A DNA stretch of 64,000 nucleotides from Bradyrhizobium sp. AZCC 1721 (GCF_036924715.1 NZ_JAZHSB010000001.1:3835001-3899000); one strand, 5' to 3'; positions 43,391 through 52,444 are shown, numbered from the stretch's first letter. The notes: generated by a model from the letters alone, not told the origin. Made by a program: numbers and translations.

Positions 43391-46069
43391 ATGCGCGCTG
43401 TCGTCGCCGTTCTGCTGTTTGTCACCGCAGCTCACGCCGGGCTGTGGGGCCTCTTCCAGGAAAAGCAACCGGCGCCCGATTTCAGGGGCATTCTGCCGAG
43501 CGTCTCGTATGCGCCGTTCGAGGGTTCGGCGCATCCCGACGTCGACAATATTCCGCAGATCGAAAAGATCCGCGCCGACCTGAAGAAGCTCTCGACGATC
43601 ACGCGCGCGATTCGTCTCTACTCCTCGACCGGTGGCGTCGAACTGGTGCCGCCGATCGCTGCCGAATTCGGCCTGAAGGTCACCGTCGGCGCCTGGATCG
43701 ACAAGAATTCCGATCGCAACAAGCGCGAGATCGAGGCGGCGATCAACCTCGCCAAGCGCAACAGCAACGTCAACGGAATCGTCGTCGGCAACGAAACGAT
43801 TTTCCGCGGCGAGCAGAAGATCAACGACTTGGTCGACCTGATCAAGCAGGTCAAGAAATCCGTCAACGTTCCCGTGACGACCGGTGAGATCTGGAACATC
43901 TGGCGCGACAATCCGGAACTGGCGTCCTCTGTCGATTTCATCGCCGCGCACGTGCTGCCCTATTGGGAGAACTTCACCGACAAGCAAGCCGTCGATCAGG
44001 CGGTGGCCATGTTCCAGCTCTTGCGCGATCAGTTTCCCGGCAAACGGATCGTGATTGCCGAGTTCGGCTGGCCGAGCGCCGGATACAATTTGAGGAACGC
44101 CGAGCCCGGCCCGTTCGAACAGGCCTCGGTGCTGCGTAATTTCGTCACCCGCGCGGAAGCGATCGGCATCGACTACAACATCGTCGAGGCGATCGATCAG
44201 CCCTGGAAATTCTTCGAAGGCGGCGTCGGCCCCTATTGGGGCATCCTCGATGCCAATCGCGAACCGAAATTCGCGTGGACCGGTCCGATCGTGAACGAGA
44301 ACTATTGGAAGCTCGCCGCGATCGCGCTGCTGATGGGCATCCTGATGTCGCTGCCGATCCTGCGGCTCGAGCAGCCGACAATCATGCAGGCGCTGCTGCT
44401 TTCAACGGCAGCGAACGGCGTCGGCGCCTGGGTTTCCACCGTGTTCGCCTACTGGGCCGGGCATTATTTCGTGTTCGGCTCGGCCTTTGCGCTGACGCTT
44501 GGCCTGATCCTGCTGATTCCGCTGATCCTGATCGCGATGGCGCGCATCGACGAAATCGCGGCGATTGCCTTCGGCCGCGGGCCGCGCCGGCTGATTACCA
44601 AGAGCGCGCCGTTAGCGCCCGCCACCATCGGCGAGAACGTCGCCTTCCCGAAGGTTTCGATTCACATCCCCGCTTACTACGAGCCGGTCGAGATGCTGAA
44701 GCAGACGCTGGATGCGGTGTCGCGGCTCGACTACCCGAATTTCGAATGCGTCTGCATCATCAACAACACGCCTGATCCGGAATTCTGGCGGCCGATCCAG
44801 GATCACTGCCGTGCGCTCGGCGAACGCTTCAAGTTCATCAATGCCGAGAAGGTGCAGGGCTTCAAGGCCGGCGCGCTTCGCATCGCCATGGAGCGCACCG
44901 CGGCGGATGCCGAGATCATCGGCATCATCGACGCCGACTATGTCGTGCATCCGGACTGGCTGAAGGATCTCGTGCCGGTGTTCGCCGACGCGCGCGTCGG
45001 CCTGGTGCAGGCGCCGCAGGAGCACCGCGACGGCGACCGCTCGCTGATGCACTACATCATGAACGGCGAATATGCCGGGTTCTTCGACATCGGCATGGTC
45101 CAGCGCAACGAGTTCAACTCGATCATCGTGCACGGCACGATGTGCCTGATCCGGCGCTCCGCGATGGATATGGCCGGCGGCTGGTCCAGCGACACCATCT
45201 GCGAGGACACCGACCTCGGCCTGACCATCCAGCAGCAGGGTTGGCTGACGCACTACACCAATTTCCGCTATGGCGAGGGCCTCCTGCCCGACACCTATGA
45301 GGCGTTCAAGAAGCAGCGTCACCGCTGGGCCTATGGCGGCTTCCAGATCGTCAAGAAGCACTGGCGGCGCTTCCTGCCCGGCGCGAGCCGGCTGACGCCG
45401 GACCAGCGCCGCGAATTTTCGCTGGGCTGGCTGAACTGGCTCGGCGCCGAAAGCTTGGGCGTCGTCGTGGCGATCCTCAACCTGATCTGGGTGCCGATCG
45501 TGGCGTTTGCCGACATCGCCATTCCCGACAAGATCCTGACGCTGCCGATCATCGCCTCCTTCGCAGTCTCGCTGATCCATTTCGTCGCGCTCTACCGCTT
45601 GCGGGTGAAGATCAAGGCCGGCCAGATGCTAGGCGCCATGATAGCGGCGATGAGCGTACAGTGGACGGTGTCGCGCGCGGTGGCCCAGGGCCTGATCACC
45701 GAGCACCTCGCCTTTGCCCGCACCTCCAAGGGCGGTCTGTCGCGGATGTCGATCGAATTCCAGGCGTTCTGGGAGGCCGTGATCGGCGTGCTGCTGCTGA
45801 TCGGCGCCGCCGTTCTGGTCGTCACCAACGGCTACAAGGAAGTGCGCGAGATCTATATCTTCGCGGGCGTGCTGGTGCTGCAAAGCCTGCCGTTCCTCGC
45901 GGCGGTCGCGATCGCGCTTTTGGAAAACTCCCGTATCAATTCCTTCGCTTTCTGGCGTAACAGCGCGGTGCGGACGGCGGAACTGATCGGGCTGCGCCCG
46001 GTCACCCTGCCGACGGTCAACACCCAGTCCCAGCCGGTCGCCTCCGAGATTCGCCGCGAGGTCAACTAA
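43391..46069 (+). CDS. ndvB: beta-(1,3)-glucan synthase NdvB-like (GH17 plus GT2)
   Basis: 892 residues. A signal-like N-terminus leads to a GH17-type domain (SVSYAPFEGSAHPDV, GIVVGNETIFRGEQK, IVIAEFGWPSAGY), then membrane spans, a processive GT2 domain with the IIDADYV Asp pair at about 514-516, CEDTDLG near 606 and QRHRW near 640, and a C-terminal membrane block. It matches the organisation of B. japonicum NdvB, which polymerises UDP-glucose into beta-1,3 glucan and exports it. Together with the ndvC-like gene it defines the cyclic-glucan locus. Confidence 0.88.
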   Translation: MRAVVAVLLFVTAAHAGLWGLFQEKQPAPDFRGILPSVSYAPFEGSAHPDVDNIPQIEKIRADLKKLSTITRAIRLYSSTGGVELVPPIAAEFGLKVTVGAWIDKNSDRNKREIEAAINLAKRNSNVNGIVVGNETIFRGEQKINDLVDLIKQVKKSVNVPVTTGEIWNIWRDNPELASSVDFIAAHVLPYWENFTDKQAVDQAVAMFQLLRDQFPGKRIVIAEFGWPSAGYNLRNAEPGPFEQASVLRNFVTRAEAIGIDYNIVEAIDQPWKFFEGGVGPYWGILDANREPKFAWTGPIVNENYWKLAAIALLMGILMSLPILRLEQPTIMQALLLSTAANGVGAWVSTVFAYWAGHYFVFGSAFALTLGLILLIPLILIAMARIDEIAAIAFGRGPRRLITKSAPLAPATIGENVAFPKVSIHIPAYYEPVEMLKQTLDAVSRLDYPNFECVCIINNTPDPEFWRPIQDHCRALGERFKFINAEKVQGFKAGALRIAMERTAADAEIIGIIDADYVVHPDWLKDLVPVFADARVGLVQAPQEHRDGDRSLMHYIMNGEYAGFFDIGMVQRNEFNSIIVHGTMCLIRRSAMDMAGGWSSDTICEDTDLGLTIQQQGWLTHYTNFRYGEGLLPDTYEAFKKQRHRWAYGGFQIVKKHWRRFLPGASRLTPDQRREFSLGWLNWLGAESLGVVVAILNLIWVPIVAFADIAIPDKILTLPIIASFAVSLIHFVALYRLRVKIKAGQMLGAMIAAMSVQWTVSRAVAQGLITEHLAFARTSKGGLSRMSIEFQAFWEAVIGVLLLIGAAVLVVTNGYKEVREIYIFAGVLVLQSLPFLAAVAIALLENSRINSFAFWRNSAVRTAELIGLRPVTLPTVNTQSQPVASEIRREVN

Positions 46070-46216
46070 CCGCCGTGGATTGATTGCCGCCGGGTGGTTG
46101 AAGAAGCCGAACTAACCTTTAGCTACCTAAAGAGAATTGGGATCAAGCAGACCACGAATTTGCCGTGCTTGTGCTATTGACCCGCAGGGGCCCGCCCCCT
46201 ACACAGCGCGGCGAGT

Positions 46217-46292
46217 GAGCGCGTAGCTCAGGCGGTAGAGCACGTGACTTTTAATCATGGGGTCGAGGGTTCGAGTCCCTCCGCGCTCACCA
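46217..46292 (+). tRNA. tRNA-Lys (anticodon UUU)
   Basis: A complete cloverleaf of 76 bases: acceptor GAGCGCG/CGCGCTC, discriminator A and encoded CCA; D arm GCTCAGGCGGTAGAGC; anticodon loop CTTTTAA with TTT at 46250-46252; T arm GAGGGTTCGAGTCCCTC. The accessory region that follows starts at its 3' end, a common integration position. Confidence 0.96.
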
Positions 46293-46400
46293 ATAGAATC
46301 AAATACTTGTAGGTCATTTCACACCTCTGCTTTCGGACATCAGCAAGCGCGGAGGTCGTGCTGCCCCGTTTTGGGTGGTTAGCCGACCCGTACGGCTTGT

Positions 46401-46580
46401 TCAGGAAGCAATCGCGATTGCCCAGCGCCTTCTCTGCGTACTGATCGATCGCGACTGTGATCGCCTGGACGTGTTGATAGCGTAACCTTCACGCGCAGCC
46501 CGCTGGCGCAGTTCGGCCAGCGCTCTGAGCCATGGAGAGCTGTCGCCTTTCTCGTCGGACCACTGCAGCGGCTCCGGCAT
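46401..46580 (-). pseudogene. frameshifted small protein gene, second of a two-gene unit
   Basis: Its ATG overlaps the upstream stop (TGATG). The first 34 residues look natural (MPEPLQWSDEKGDSSPWLRA, LAELRQRAAREGY), after which this frame becomes Arg/Ser-rich junk. In another frame the DNA continues as QHVQAITVAIDQYAEKALGN, which I recall as the conserved continuation of this rhizobial small protein. A one-base loss near 46488 explains this. Function unknown. Confidence 0.55.
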
Positions 46581-46813
46581 CACCAACTCCGGCCGCCGAG
46601 CACGCGCCCTTTTGTTGGACCGCCCTGCTCTGCTTTGAGCAGATCCCACTCGGTGCACAGCCCCTCGATCTTCGCCAGCATCCTCGTGAGCAGCAGCTCG
46701 GCCGATGCAGTGGAAATGCCGGCACGCTGAAGCTGCAGGATCTCCTTATGCTGTCTTCCGACCTGGACCTGCATGTGGTCGATTTCGGCTCGGTAAAAGT
46801 CGATACCGGGCAT
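46580..46813 (-). CDS. small helical protein, unknown function
   Basis: 77 residues from an ATG with AGGGGATG 7 bases upstream. It starts MPGIDFYRAEIDHMQVQVGR and is predicted mostly helical (KEILQLQRAGISTASAELLL, LLTRMLAKIEGLCTEWDLLK). I recall close relatives as conserved hypotheticals of Bradyrhizobium. It overlaps the start of the next minus-strand gene, which is broken. Confidence 0.7.
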   Translation of the reverse strand: MPGIDFYRAEIDHMQVQVGRQHKEILQLQRAGISTASAELLLTRMLAKIEGLCTEWDLLKAEQGGPTKGRVLGGRSW

Positions 46814-46933
46814 GCTACATCCCCTGAACTGCCAGATTTTCCCGACAAGAACAACACATGAACATTTAAGCAAGCCATTAGTAACGGTGGTCTGTCAGAG
46901 CACCGCCCCAAACAATTGAAAGAAGTCATTTCC

Positions 46934-47222
46934 GTGCCTTGGTCCGCCTCGTTTGAGGATCCAATACCGCTCCCGGATGGCCGGCGCCTCCTCACCTTGA
47001 AAGAAGCCGCCAGCTACATCACGAAGCTATCGAAGGCTGAGCACTCCGCGCCAGAATGGCAGGCCGCCATGGAGGCGCTGATCCTCGTTGCAGAGAACGG
47101 CGGCCACGATGCTGGCCCGGATCGGCGTCATGCGGGCGTTGAACCGTCACGTCGAGCGGGTTTTTAATCCCGATCGCAAAACTCATCATTGGGGCAAGCG
47201 CAAGCTGAAGAGAGACCAATGA
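46934..47222 (+). pseudogene. frameshifted conserved small protein gene
   Basis: From the GTG at 46934 the frame reads VPWSASFEDPIPLPDGRRLL and LTLKEAASYI up to ALILVAENGG near 47100. The natural continuation lies in another frame, TMLARIGVMRALNRHVERVF through WGKRKLKRDQ and a stop at 47220-47222 overlapping the next ATG. A single small indel has broken it. I recall the intact protein as common in Bradyrhizobium, paired with the next gene; function unknown. Confidence 0.75.
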
Positions 47223-47364
47223 CCGTTTTTGTCTACGTCAATACCAGCAAGCAGGTGGAGATCCCGAGCACATCAAGGGGTTTGCCAATGTGGACGCCGC
47301 AGAAAGGTGGTTTGAGGAAAACGATCCTGAAGGCGTAGCCTTTGAGTATGAGGTCTTGGAGTGA
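47219..47364 (+). pseudogene. frameshifted MTVFVYVNT-type small protein
   Basis: It begins MTVFVYVNTSKQV like the intact gene at 52445-52591, but one base is missing after the KQV codons, so the frame turns to junk; the expected continuation DPEHIKGFANVDAAERWFEE ... FEYEVLE is present one frame over. Compared with the intact copy (147 bases) this one is 146 bases. ATGA overlap with the preceding pseudogene shows they were an operon. Confidence 0.88.
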
Positions 47365-47400
47365 ACCGCTGCCTTCCAATTACAACTAGCGGAGAGCGAA

Positions 47401-47592
47401 ATGGCTGAGAGAATAGACGTTGAGGTTACCGGCAAATCGCAGTTTGAAGTCGCCCACGACATGGCGAGGTTCATTCTAATTAATATGGAAGGGCGTCAGG
47501 TGAAGCGCATAAAGCGGCAAGAGTTCTTGCATTTGGTGGCTGACTGCATCGAGGCCTTGCGCGGCATCAAGGTCAGGGAGATTGTCAGCTAA
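47401..47592 (+). CDS. small protein, unknown function
   Basis: 63 residues with a GGAGAG site 6 bases before the ATG. It begins MAERIDVEVTGKSQFEVAHD and is basic near the C-terminus (RQVKRIKRQEFLHLVADCIE). The composition suggests one beta strand pair and two helices; no family recognised. It follows the broken MTVFVYVNT gene on the same strand. Confidence 0.65.
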   Translation: MAERIDVEVTGKSQFEVAHDMARFILINMEGRQVKRIKRQEFLHLVADCIEALRGIKVREIVS

Positions 47593-48129
47593 AAAGTACG
47601 GCACCCCTGCAGGCTCCAGCCTCCACTTGTCTGCACAAGCAATCAAGTTGGTGACAAGGTTTGCGAGCGAGGACGCCCCGGAAAAATGGTTCGAGATTAC
47701 CGGCATGTCGCGTCTCTTCGTTGCCAGCGGTGATCAGGACCTTTTTGCGGTCGTCAGCCCGCGCGCGCGAATGGATCAGCGACCGGCCGACCGCACCCGG
47801 TGAAGGAAGCCTGCGCATCTGCGCCAGCAAAGCCGGCGTCACACCGTATAGGCGACTGGCATGGTTTCTGCTGCCTAGGTGCCGCTGGGGATTTAAGCGA
47901 CCCAGTTTAGGACGGAAACGCCGCCGGGCATGTATTTTGATACCGGCGGCGTCCTTTTCCAAGACAACAGGCCACGAAACCTTTTCCAAAACTGACGAAA
48001 AACTGAAACAAAGCCGGCCTACCATCCACCGTACAAAATACGGTGCCAGCAAGGGGACGTACGGCACGCGATTCGAGGTCGGCCTCCCATTATTGCCGAT
48101 ACAGTTTGTTGATGGGCAGGAGTATTTCA
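47593..48129. other. gene-poor stretch
   Basis: No ORF with a ribosome site is visible. The stretch contains the hairpin at 47918-47957 and sequence leading into the small gene at 48130. Confidence 0.5.
47918..47957. terminator. hairpin with T-rich tail
   Basis: ACGCCGCCGG and CCGGCGGCGT form a 10-bp perfect stem with a 15-base loop, followed by CCTTTTCC; a likely terminator for rightward transcription. Confidence 0.6.
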
Positions 48130-48315
48130 ATGGGACAGTCATTTAAAAAGGCAGAGCACCTTCTTTTGCAGATCTCGACCGATCTTCAAAACCGGATGGC
48201 CGAGATCCGGACACTCAGAGAGGCAATACGGATTGTGGAGGCGATACGGCACCAAGAGCCTATCGCCCCTGCAGTCGTCGCGCATCCCCAAGCAACGAGC
48301 TGCGCGGCTAACTGA
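48130..48315 (+). CDS. small coiled-coil protein, family copy 1
   Basis: 61 residues; GGCAGGAG lies 8 bases before the ATG. The core LLQISTDLQNRMAEIRTLREAIR... parallels LSQIDLDLSHRMAELQKLRE in the gene at 54632, so the two are paralogues; a more distant match is in 52723. A heptad-like pattern suggests a short coiled coil. Function unknown. Confidence 0.72.
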   Translation: MGQSFKKAEHLLLQISTDLQNRMAEIRTLREAIRIVEAIRHQEPIAPAVVAHPQATSCAAN

Positions 48316-48531
48316 GCGCACTAGGAACTGCGAGACTTCGTCGGCCTGGCATCGCTCGACGCCATATCGGGTGCCTGCAACTTACGCTCGAGCTCGGTCT
48401 TTCTTAGCCTCAGCTTCGCGCTGAGGACATGTTGCACGGCGCAAACAGCTCATCTATCCGTCAAGGCGCTCTTCATGACGCGCCCACGATAATGAGCCAT
48501 ATCGACTCAAGCTGTTTTGAAGGACAGCGAA

Positions 48532-48700
48532 TCATAGAGATTGACGTACGAGATTGACGGTACCGAACTCGGCAAACCGGCCGACTATTCCATCCCCTCA
48601 AGCTCGCGAACGTCCCATAGTGAAACTGCCAGGATAATGAGCGATGGCGTCCACGCGAGCATGGCTCCAAATGCTATCGCTTGCAAAGTGGTCATGGATC
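48532..48700. repeat. perfect 169-bp direct repeat, copy 1
   Basis: Identical, base for base as read by eye, to 51537-51705. It contains the whole 36-residue minus-strand gene at 48585-48695. Weaker similarity continues to the right of both copies. Confidence 0.93.
48585..48695 (-). CDS. 36-residue membrane microprotein, copy 1
   Basis: A GGGGAA site precedes the ATG. The protein is almost one membrane span (AFGAMLAWTPSLIILAVSLW) with an acidic tail (DVRELEGME). The same gene is repeated identically at 51590-51700. I recall similar one-span microproteins in Bradyrhizobium; function unknown. Confidence 0.65.
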   Translation of the reverse strand: MTTLQAIAFGAMLAWTPSLIILAVSLWDVRELEGME

Positions 48701-48836
48701 GTTCCCCAAACTCCAACCCGCGACCATTAGTGTTGACAGCTCGAATTTTGATTTGTCGATGACGATATGAAGGCATTTTATGTGATGCGAACAGTTGCCC
48801 GCTTGGTCTGACTTTCCTGGTACAATTGTGCGTGCG

Positions 48837-48977
48837 ATGCAGCGCGAACAGAAAATCCCCTTCGGCGACGTGCGCGAAAGCGGCGCCACCAAGATACTTG
48901 TGCATTGCATCTGTGGTCGCGCCATCCAGATGGAAACCGGCCGCTGGCCTTCCCATGAGTTTTGCCGGCGCGTGTGA
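48837..48977 (+). CDS. small Cys-containing protein (MQRxQKIxFG family), copy 1
   Basis: 46 residues, MQREQKIPFGDVRESGATKI followed by a CIC motif and FCRRV end. Other members or remnants lie at 51862-51968 and 61531-61713. I recall the family as a short zinc-ribbon-like protein whose usual C-terminus contains CGKRGADVRP; this copy has a different, shorter end. It converges on the esterase gene. Confidence 0.6.
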   Translation: MQREQKIPFGDVRESGATKILVHCICGRAIQMETGRWPSHEFCRRV

Positions 48978-48982
48978 GGTGC

Positions 48983-49909
48983 TCACGGCGCGTTTGAGAG
49001 CAAGTCTGCCCAGGCTTTGGCGACCTTCTGTTCTCCCGATGAGCCGAAATGGCAATCGTCGTATCGATCCAAATCGTCAAGCAGGGCGTCTGAATTAACT
49101 CCGCTTCTCAGATTGGCACCGGGCTCAGGGAGCGCCAGTTGAGCGCGCGCGACGGCGTTGTCGGGAGAGTGGGAGCGCGTTCCTCCATTTGTTGCTCCCA
49201 AGCACTTTGTCGCTATGCCAATGTATACCGGCGCCGCCACGTTATAAGATCTCAACGAGTTAACCAGCGACAAGAAGCGGTCGCGGTAGTCCTTCTCGCT
49301 CGTTCCCTTCACGTAGTCGATCTCACCTTGCACCCAGAGTACGTGCGTCACAAGATACCCTTGCCGCTGCAGATGGCTCGCGGTGTCGGTCATGATTGCG
49401 TTCAAATCGCCGCCCGGCCCCCAACGAGAGACCTCAGAGCCGCTTATGGACACGGGAGCCAGTACGACTTGGTCGAACGATCCGCGTTCCAGCAGAAGAT
49501 TGCCGAGCTGGGTCCAATACTCACCGCCGATGCCGTCGGATCCCAGCAGGGGCGACGCGGCGACATAGCATCGTCCATCGAAAAAATTCACAACCTTCTC
49601 TCCGTGTTCCGAGCGGAACCGTTGCCCCCCGTGATTTCCAGCGTTGGACTGCCCGATCAGCAGCAGAACGGCTGTACGGCTCGTCTGCTCCGGGCAGGTG
49701 ACAGCTTTCTTCTGATCGCCCGAAACGAGCCGTCCCGTTTGATCAAACGTGTAGAGGTCTTCAGGAGCCGTCCTGCCCGCGACGCCAGCCTTCAGCGCCT
49801 GCAAAAACGGAAACGGAAATAATTGCTGGCGAGCGCTATACGCTCCAAACAAGTACGTCGCGGTCAGGACAAGAATTGCTAACAAAAGCCTCACGGGCGA
49901 CATCTGCAT
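48983..49909 (-). CDS. sialate O-acetylesterase-like SGNH hydrolase
   Basis: 308 residues. A signal anchor (LLLAILVLTATYLFGAY) is followed by the SASA-type hydrolase motif LLLIGQSNAGNHGG with the likely nucleophile Ser88, a block with VSISGSEVSRWGPGG, LWVQGEIDYVKGTSE and a C-terminal DRYDDCHFG that supplies the Asp-x-x-His pair. Such enzymes remove O-acetyl groups from sugars outside the cytoplasm. It is the largest intact gene in the tRNA-Lys accessory region and lies between the 169-bp repeats. Confidence 0.8.
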   Translation of the reverse strand: MQMSPVRLLLAILVLTATYLFGAYSARQQLFPFPFLQALKAGVAGRTAPEDLYTFDQTGRLVSGDQKKAVTCPEQTSRTAVLLLIGQSNAGNHGGQRFRSEHGEKVVNFFDGRCYVAASPLLGSDGIGGEYWTQLGNLLLERGSFDQVVLAPVSISGSEVSRWGPGGDLNAIMTDTASHLQRQGYLVTHVLWVQGEIDYVKGTSEKDYRDRFLSLVNSLRSYNVAAPVYIGIATKCLGATNGGTRSHSPDNAVARAQLALPEPGANLRSGVNSDALLDDLDRYDDCHFGSSGEQKVAKAWADLLSNAP

Positions 49910-50528
49910 TCAGAACACCTGAAAATTTGGCTCAGCGTTTTGGGCAATTAGCGCAAAGATTGATGGCGCGAAAAGGACCTTGGCCAGCGGTGCGTTATTC
50001 TGACGCCCGAGCGGGACACCACAGTTGCGGCCGTCATTTTGCTCTTCGCGTGACTTTGAGCCACCTCCAGCTGGTGCCCTCACGGGCGCGCATATCAATC
50101 TCCGGTCAAGCGCTTTGCCAGCGGCCTCTGCTACTCGCGCTGCGCCGGTCTCGATATCGTTCGCGCAGCGGCAGAGCGCCCCGACTGGCATAGTCGATGC
50201 AGATGAGGCTCCCATGATCAAGGGGAGCAAAGGCCGCGCCTGATCACCATCCTGTTGACCGGGAAGGAGGCCTTTCGCTGGCGCCGGAACTGCGAAGGGT
50301 CAGGACTCCTTCCGTAGTTCTCCGGCCGTGAACATAGTTCCGCCTTCCCGGTTGCGTTAATTGCGCCGGTACAGTTCCGGGTGAATTAGAAAAAGACGAC
50401 GTGACGTGTAGTTGAATGCTCATCCCTTGGAAGCTTCGTAGGCTCAAAACCGTCCCGTCGAAATGTTAGTTCGTCGTAGCGCAGATGCGCGGTGGCGGGT
50501 GCCATTGCATTTGACACGGAGTACCAAA
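49910..50528. other. no supported gene
   Basis: A 106-residue minus-strand ORF abuts the esterase start but has no ribosome site or natural-looking sequence. The region probably contains promoters for the esterase (-) and the coiled-coil protein (+). Confidence 0.5.
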
Positions 50529-51320
50529 ATGGTTTCCACGCCGGACAACAAGTTCGTGGAAGGGCAGATCGAGAGTTGTCTTTCGAACCTGCTAAGCGAA
50601 GCCGGAGTGCATCCTTCGGCCCCGCCGACCACCATGAAGACGTCTCGCGCCCCGCGGGCAACGATTCATCGATCGGCGGGTTGGCGCTATGTGGTTTTCG
50701 TCGGCTCTCTCGTGACAGCATCCGTTGGTGGCGCTACTTGGTGGTTGTCCTCCTCCGCTCATACAGCGATGATCGCCCCCTCGGATCCAGCACCTCTGTC
50801 AGAGGCCGCGCCGGGAGCCGTCAAAGACGCAGCGCCGACTGCCGTCGCCATGTCTTCCGACTTGGCGCAGCAACTCCAACCGATGACGCGCGATCTCGCT
50901 GCCTTGAGGCAAGCGGTAGAACAGCTCAATGTTAGGCAAGAACAACTGGTCCGCGACAATGAAAATGTCGCGAGCCAACTCAAGGCGAGCCATCAAGAAA
51001 TGGCACGCAACAACAGTATCATCGAGCAGGTCAAAGCGACCCAGATCCAGATGGCGCGCGAAAGCCAAACGCTCACCGAGCGGCTCAACGCAAGCCAGGA
51101 ACAACTCGCCCTCGTCATCGCCAACGCTTCTGAGCCAACGGTGATGCCTGCAGAGCCAAAGGTAAGCCCCGAACAGCCAAGGGTAATGCCCGAGATACCA
51201 CTGCCGCGTCCGCGGCAGTCGGCCAATGTCGCCCAGGCGCAAAAGCCGTCGCCAACCGCAGCCCGACCGCAAGCCCAAAAACAGCAATCGCCATTAGCAT
51301 GGCCGTGGTCAGTGCGCTAA
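50529..51320 (+). CDS. membrane-anchored coiled-coil protein
   Basis: 263 residues from the ATG giving VSTPDNKFVEGQIESCLSNL. A cytoplasmic basic segment is followed by one membrane span (VVFVGSLVTASVGGATWWLS), an Ala/Pro stretch, a long Gln-rich coiled coil (LRQAVEQLNVRQEQLVRDNE and repeats of QxQMAR) and a Pro-rich tail. I recall a family of such proteins in Bradyrhizobium; role unknown, possibly envelope-linked. It lies between the 169-bp repeats. Confidence 0.75.
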   Translation: MVSTPDNKFVEGQIESCLSNLLSEAGVHPSAPPTTMKTSRAPRATIHRSAGWRYVVFVGSLVTASVGGATWWLSSSAHTAMIAPSDPAPLSEAAPGAVKDAAPTAVAMSSDLAQQLQPMTRDLAALRQAVEQLNVRQEQLVRDNENVASQLKASHQEMARNNSIIEQVKATQIQMARESQTLTERLNASQEQLALVIANASEPTVMPAEPKVSPEQPRVMPEIPLPRPRQSANVAQAQKPSPTAARPQAQKQQSPLAWPWSVR

Positions 51321-51536
51321 TGCCGTCTACCTTCCTTTCTGCGACGTGATGAGGTAGCGCAGCATTGCAGTTTTCGCATGACATTGGCATCTCCCGTCCA
51401 GCGCGTGATTGCGCCGGCAGATGAAAGAGCCTGGGTCGACAATACATGAAGTGCGTTTCGCGCTGAACTGACTGGGTGTGACAGGCACGAAGATAGCCGG
51501 CCTTTATGCAGGAGCGCGAACCGGGGCCGCGGGAAT

Positions 51537-51705
51537 TCATAGAGATTGACGTACGAGATTGACGGTACCGAACTCGGCAAACCGGCCGACTATTCCATCC
51601 CCTCAAGCTCGCGAACGTCCCATAGTGAAACTGCCAGGATAATGAGCGATGGCGTCCACGCGAGCATGGCTCCAAATGCTATCGCTTGCAAAGTGGTCAT
51701 GGATC
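51537..51705. repeat. perfect 169-bp direct repeat, copy 2
   Basis: Identical to 48532-48700; the two are 3005 bp apart in the same orientation. Flanking bases differ immediately on the left and gradually on the right. Confidence 0.93.
51590..51700 (-). CDS. 36-residue membrane microprotein, copy 2
   Basis: Identical in sequence to 48585-48695 (one span, acidic tail). The upstream region differs: the ribosome site reads GGGAAA here rather than GGGGAA, so expression may differ. Confidence 0.6.
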   Translation of the reverse strand: MTTLQAIAFGAMLAWTPSLIILAVSLWDVRELEGME

Positions 51706-51861
51706 TTTCCCAAATTTCCACTCACGACTAACATCAGGAAACTAATTTGAACCTTCAGTTTGACCAGAACATCAGTTTGACCAGAAGTTGCCAACACCAA
51801 GCCTTTTCTGCGCGAAGAGTTCCCCGCTTGGTGTGACTTTTCGGGAACAATTGTGTGTGCG

Positions 51862-51968
51862 ATGCAGTGCTCCCAAACAAGCGTGGCGCCGACGTCAGGC
51901 CGCCCTTCGATCACGCTGGGGTGTCAAATTTCCTCCAAGTGTCGCCCAACGGGCAGACAGTGATTTGA
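51862..51968 (+). pseudogene. internally deleted MQRxQKIxFG-family gene
   Basis: The upstream sequence and start (CAATTGTGTGTGCGATGCAG) match those of the gene at 48837, but after three codons the DNA jumps, out of frame, to a tail reading KRGADVRPPFDHAGV, the family C-terminus. Most of the gene has been deleted. The rest of 51701-52038 holds no other supported gene and is AT-rich before 52039. Confidence 0.65.
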
Positions 51969-52038
51969 ATTAAATATTATTATCATCTCAAATTAAATCA
52001 GGATAACTCTCATCTAAATTGCCGGTTCGGAGGCAGTC

Positions 52039-52272
52039 ATGGATGACCGCGAGCAACAAGAGACCGAAGACCGCCGAAAATTTCTGATTTCGGCTGGCAG
52101 GTTTGCAGCCGTAACACCCCCAGCAATAACGCTGCTGCTATCGACCTCTCTCACCTCCGATGCGGTCGCGCATTCTGGCGCGAACGGCCATTGGGGGCCG
52201 AAAGGCAACAACGGCAACGGCAACGGCGGCGGCGACGGCAGCCCAAACGGCAAGCCTGACAAGTATCGCTAG
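52039..52272 (+). CDS. small exported Gly/Asn-rich protein
   Basis: 77 residues; GGAGG lies 6 bases before the ATG. A charged, twin-arginine-containing start (DREQQETEDRRKFLISAGRF) is followed by a hydrophobic stretch (AAVTPPAITLLLSTSLTSDA) and a Gly/Asn-rich tail (GPKGNNGNGNGGGDG). Tat-dependent export is possible. A broken copy lies on the minus strand at 54150-54378. I recall it as a recurrent Bradyrhizobium small protein. Confidence 0.72.
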   Translation: MDDREQQETEDRRKFLISAGRFAAVTPPAITLLLSTSLTSDAVAHSGANGHWGPKGNNGNGNGGGDGSPNGKPDKYR

Positions 52273-52444
52273 GTAGCGAGTATCGACCGCCGATATCAGA
52301 CGACTTTTTGAGCCAACCAGTTCTGGGGACCAGCTGCCCAACCCCAACCCGGAAGAAGGCAGCCCCAGTTTCTTCCGCAGCGCTGGTGCCGTTTTCTTTA
52401 GATGCATACAAGGTCTGCGGCCATCAAGCTGTGTGGAGAGACCA

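Noticed and set aside
49910..50230. A 106-codon minus-strand ORF abutting the esterase start
   Set aside because: No ribosome site, unnatural composition, no family resemblance; position alone is not enough.
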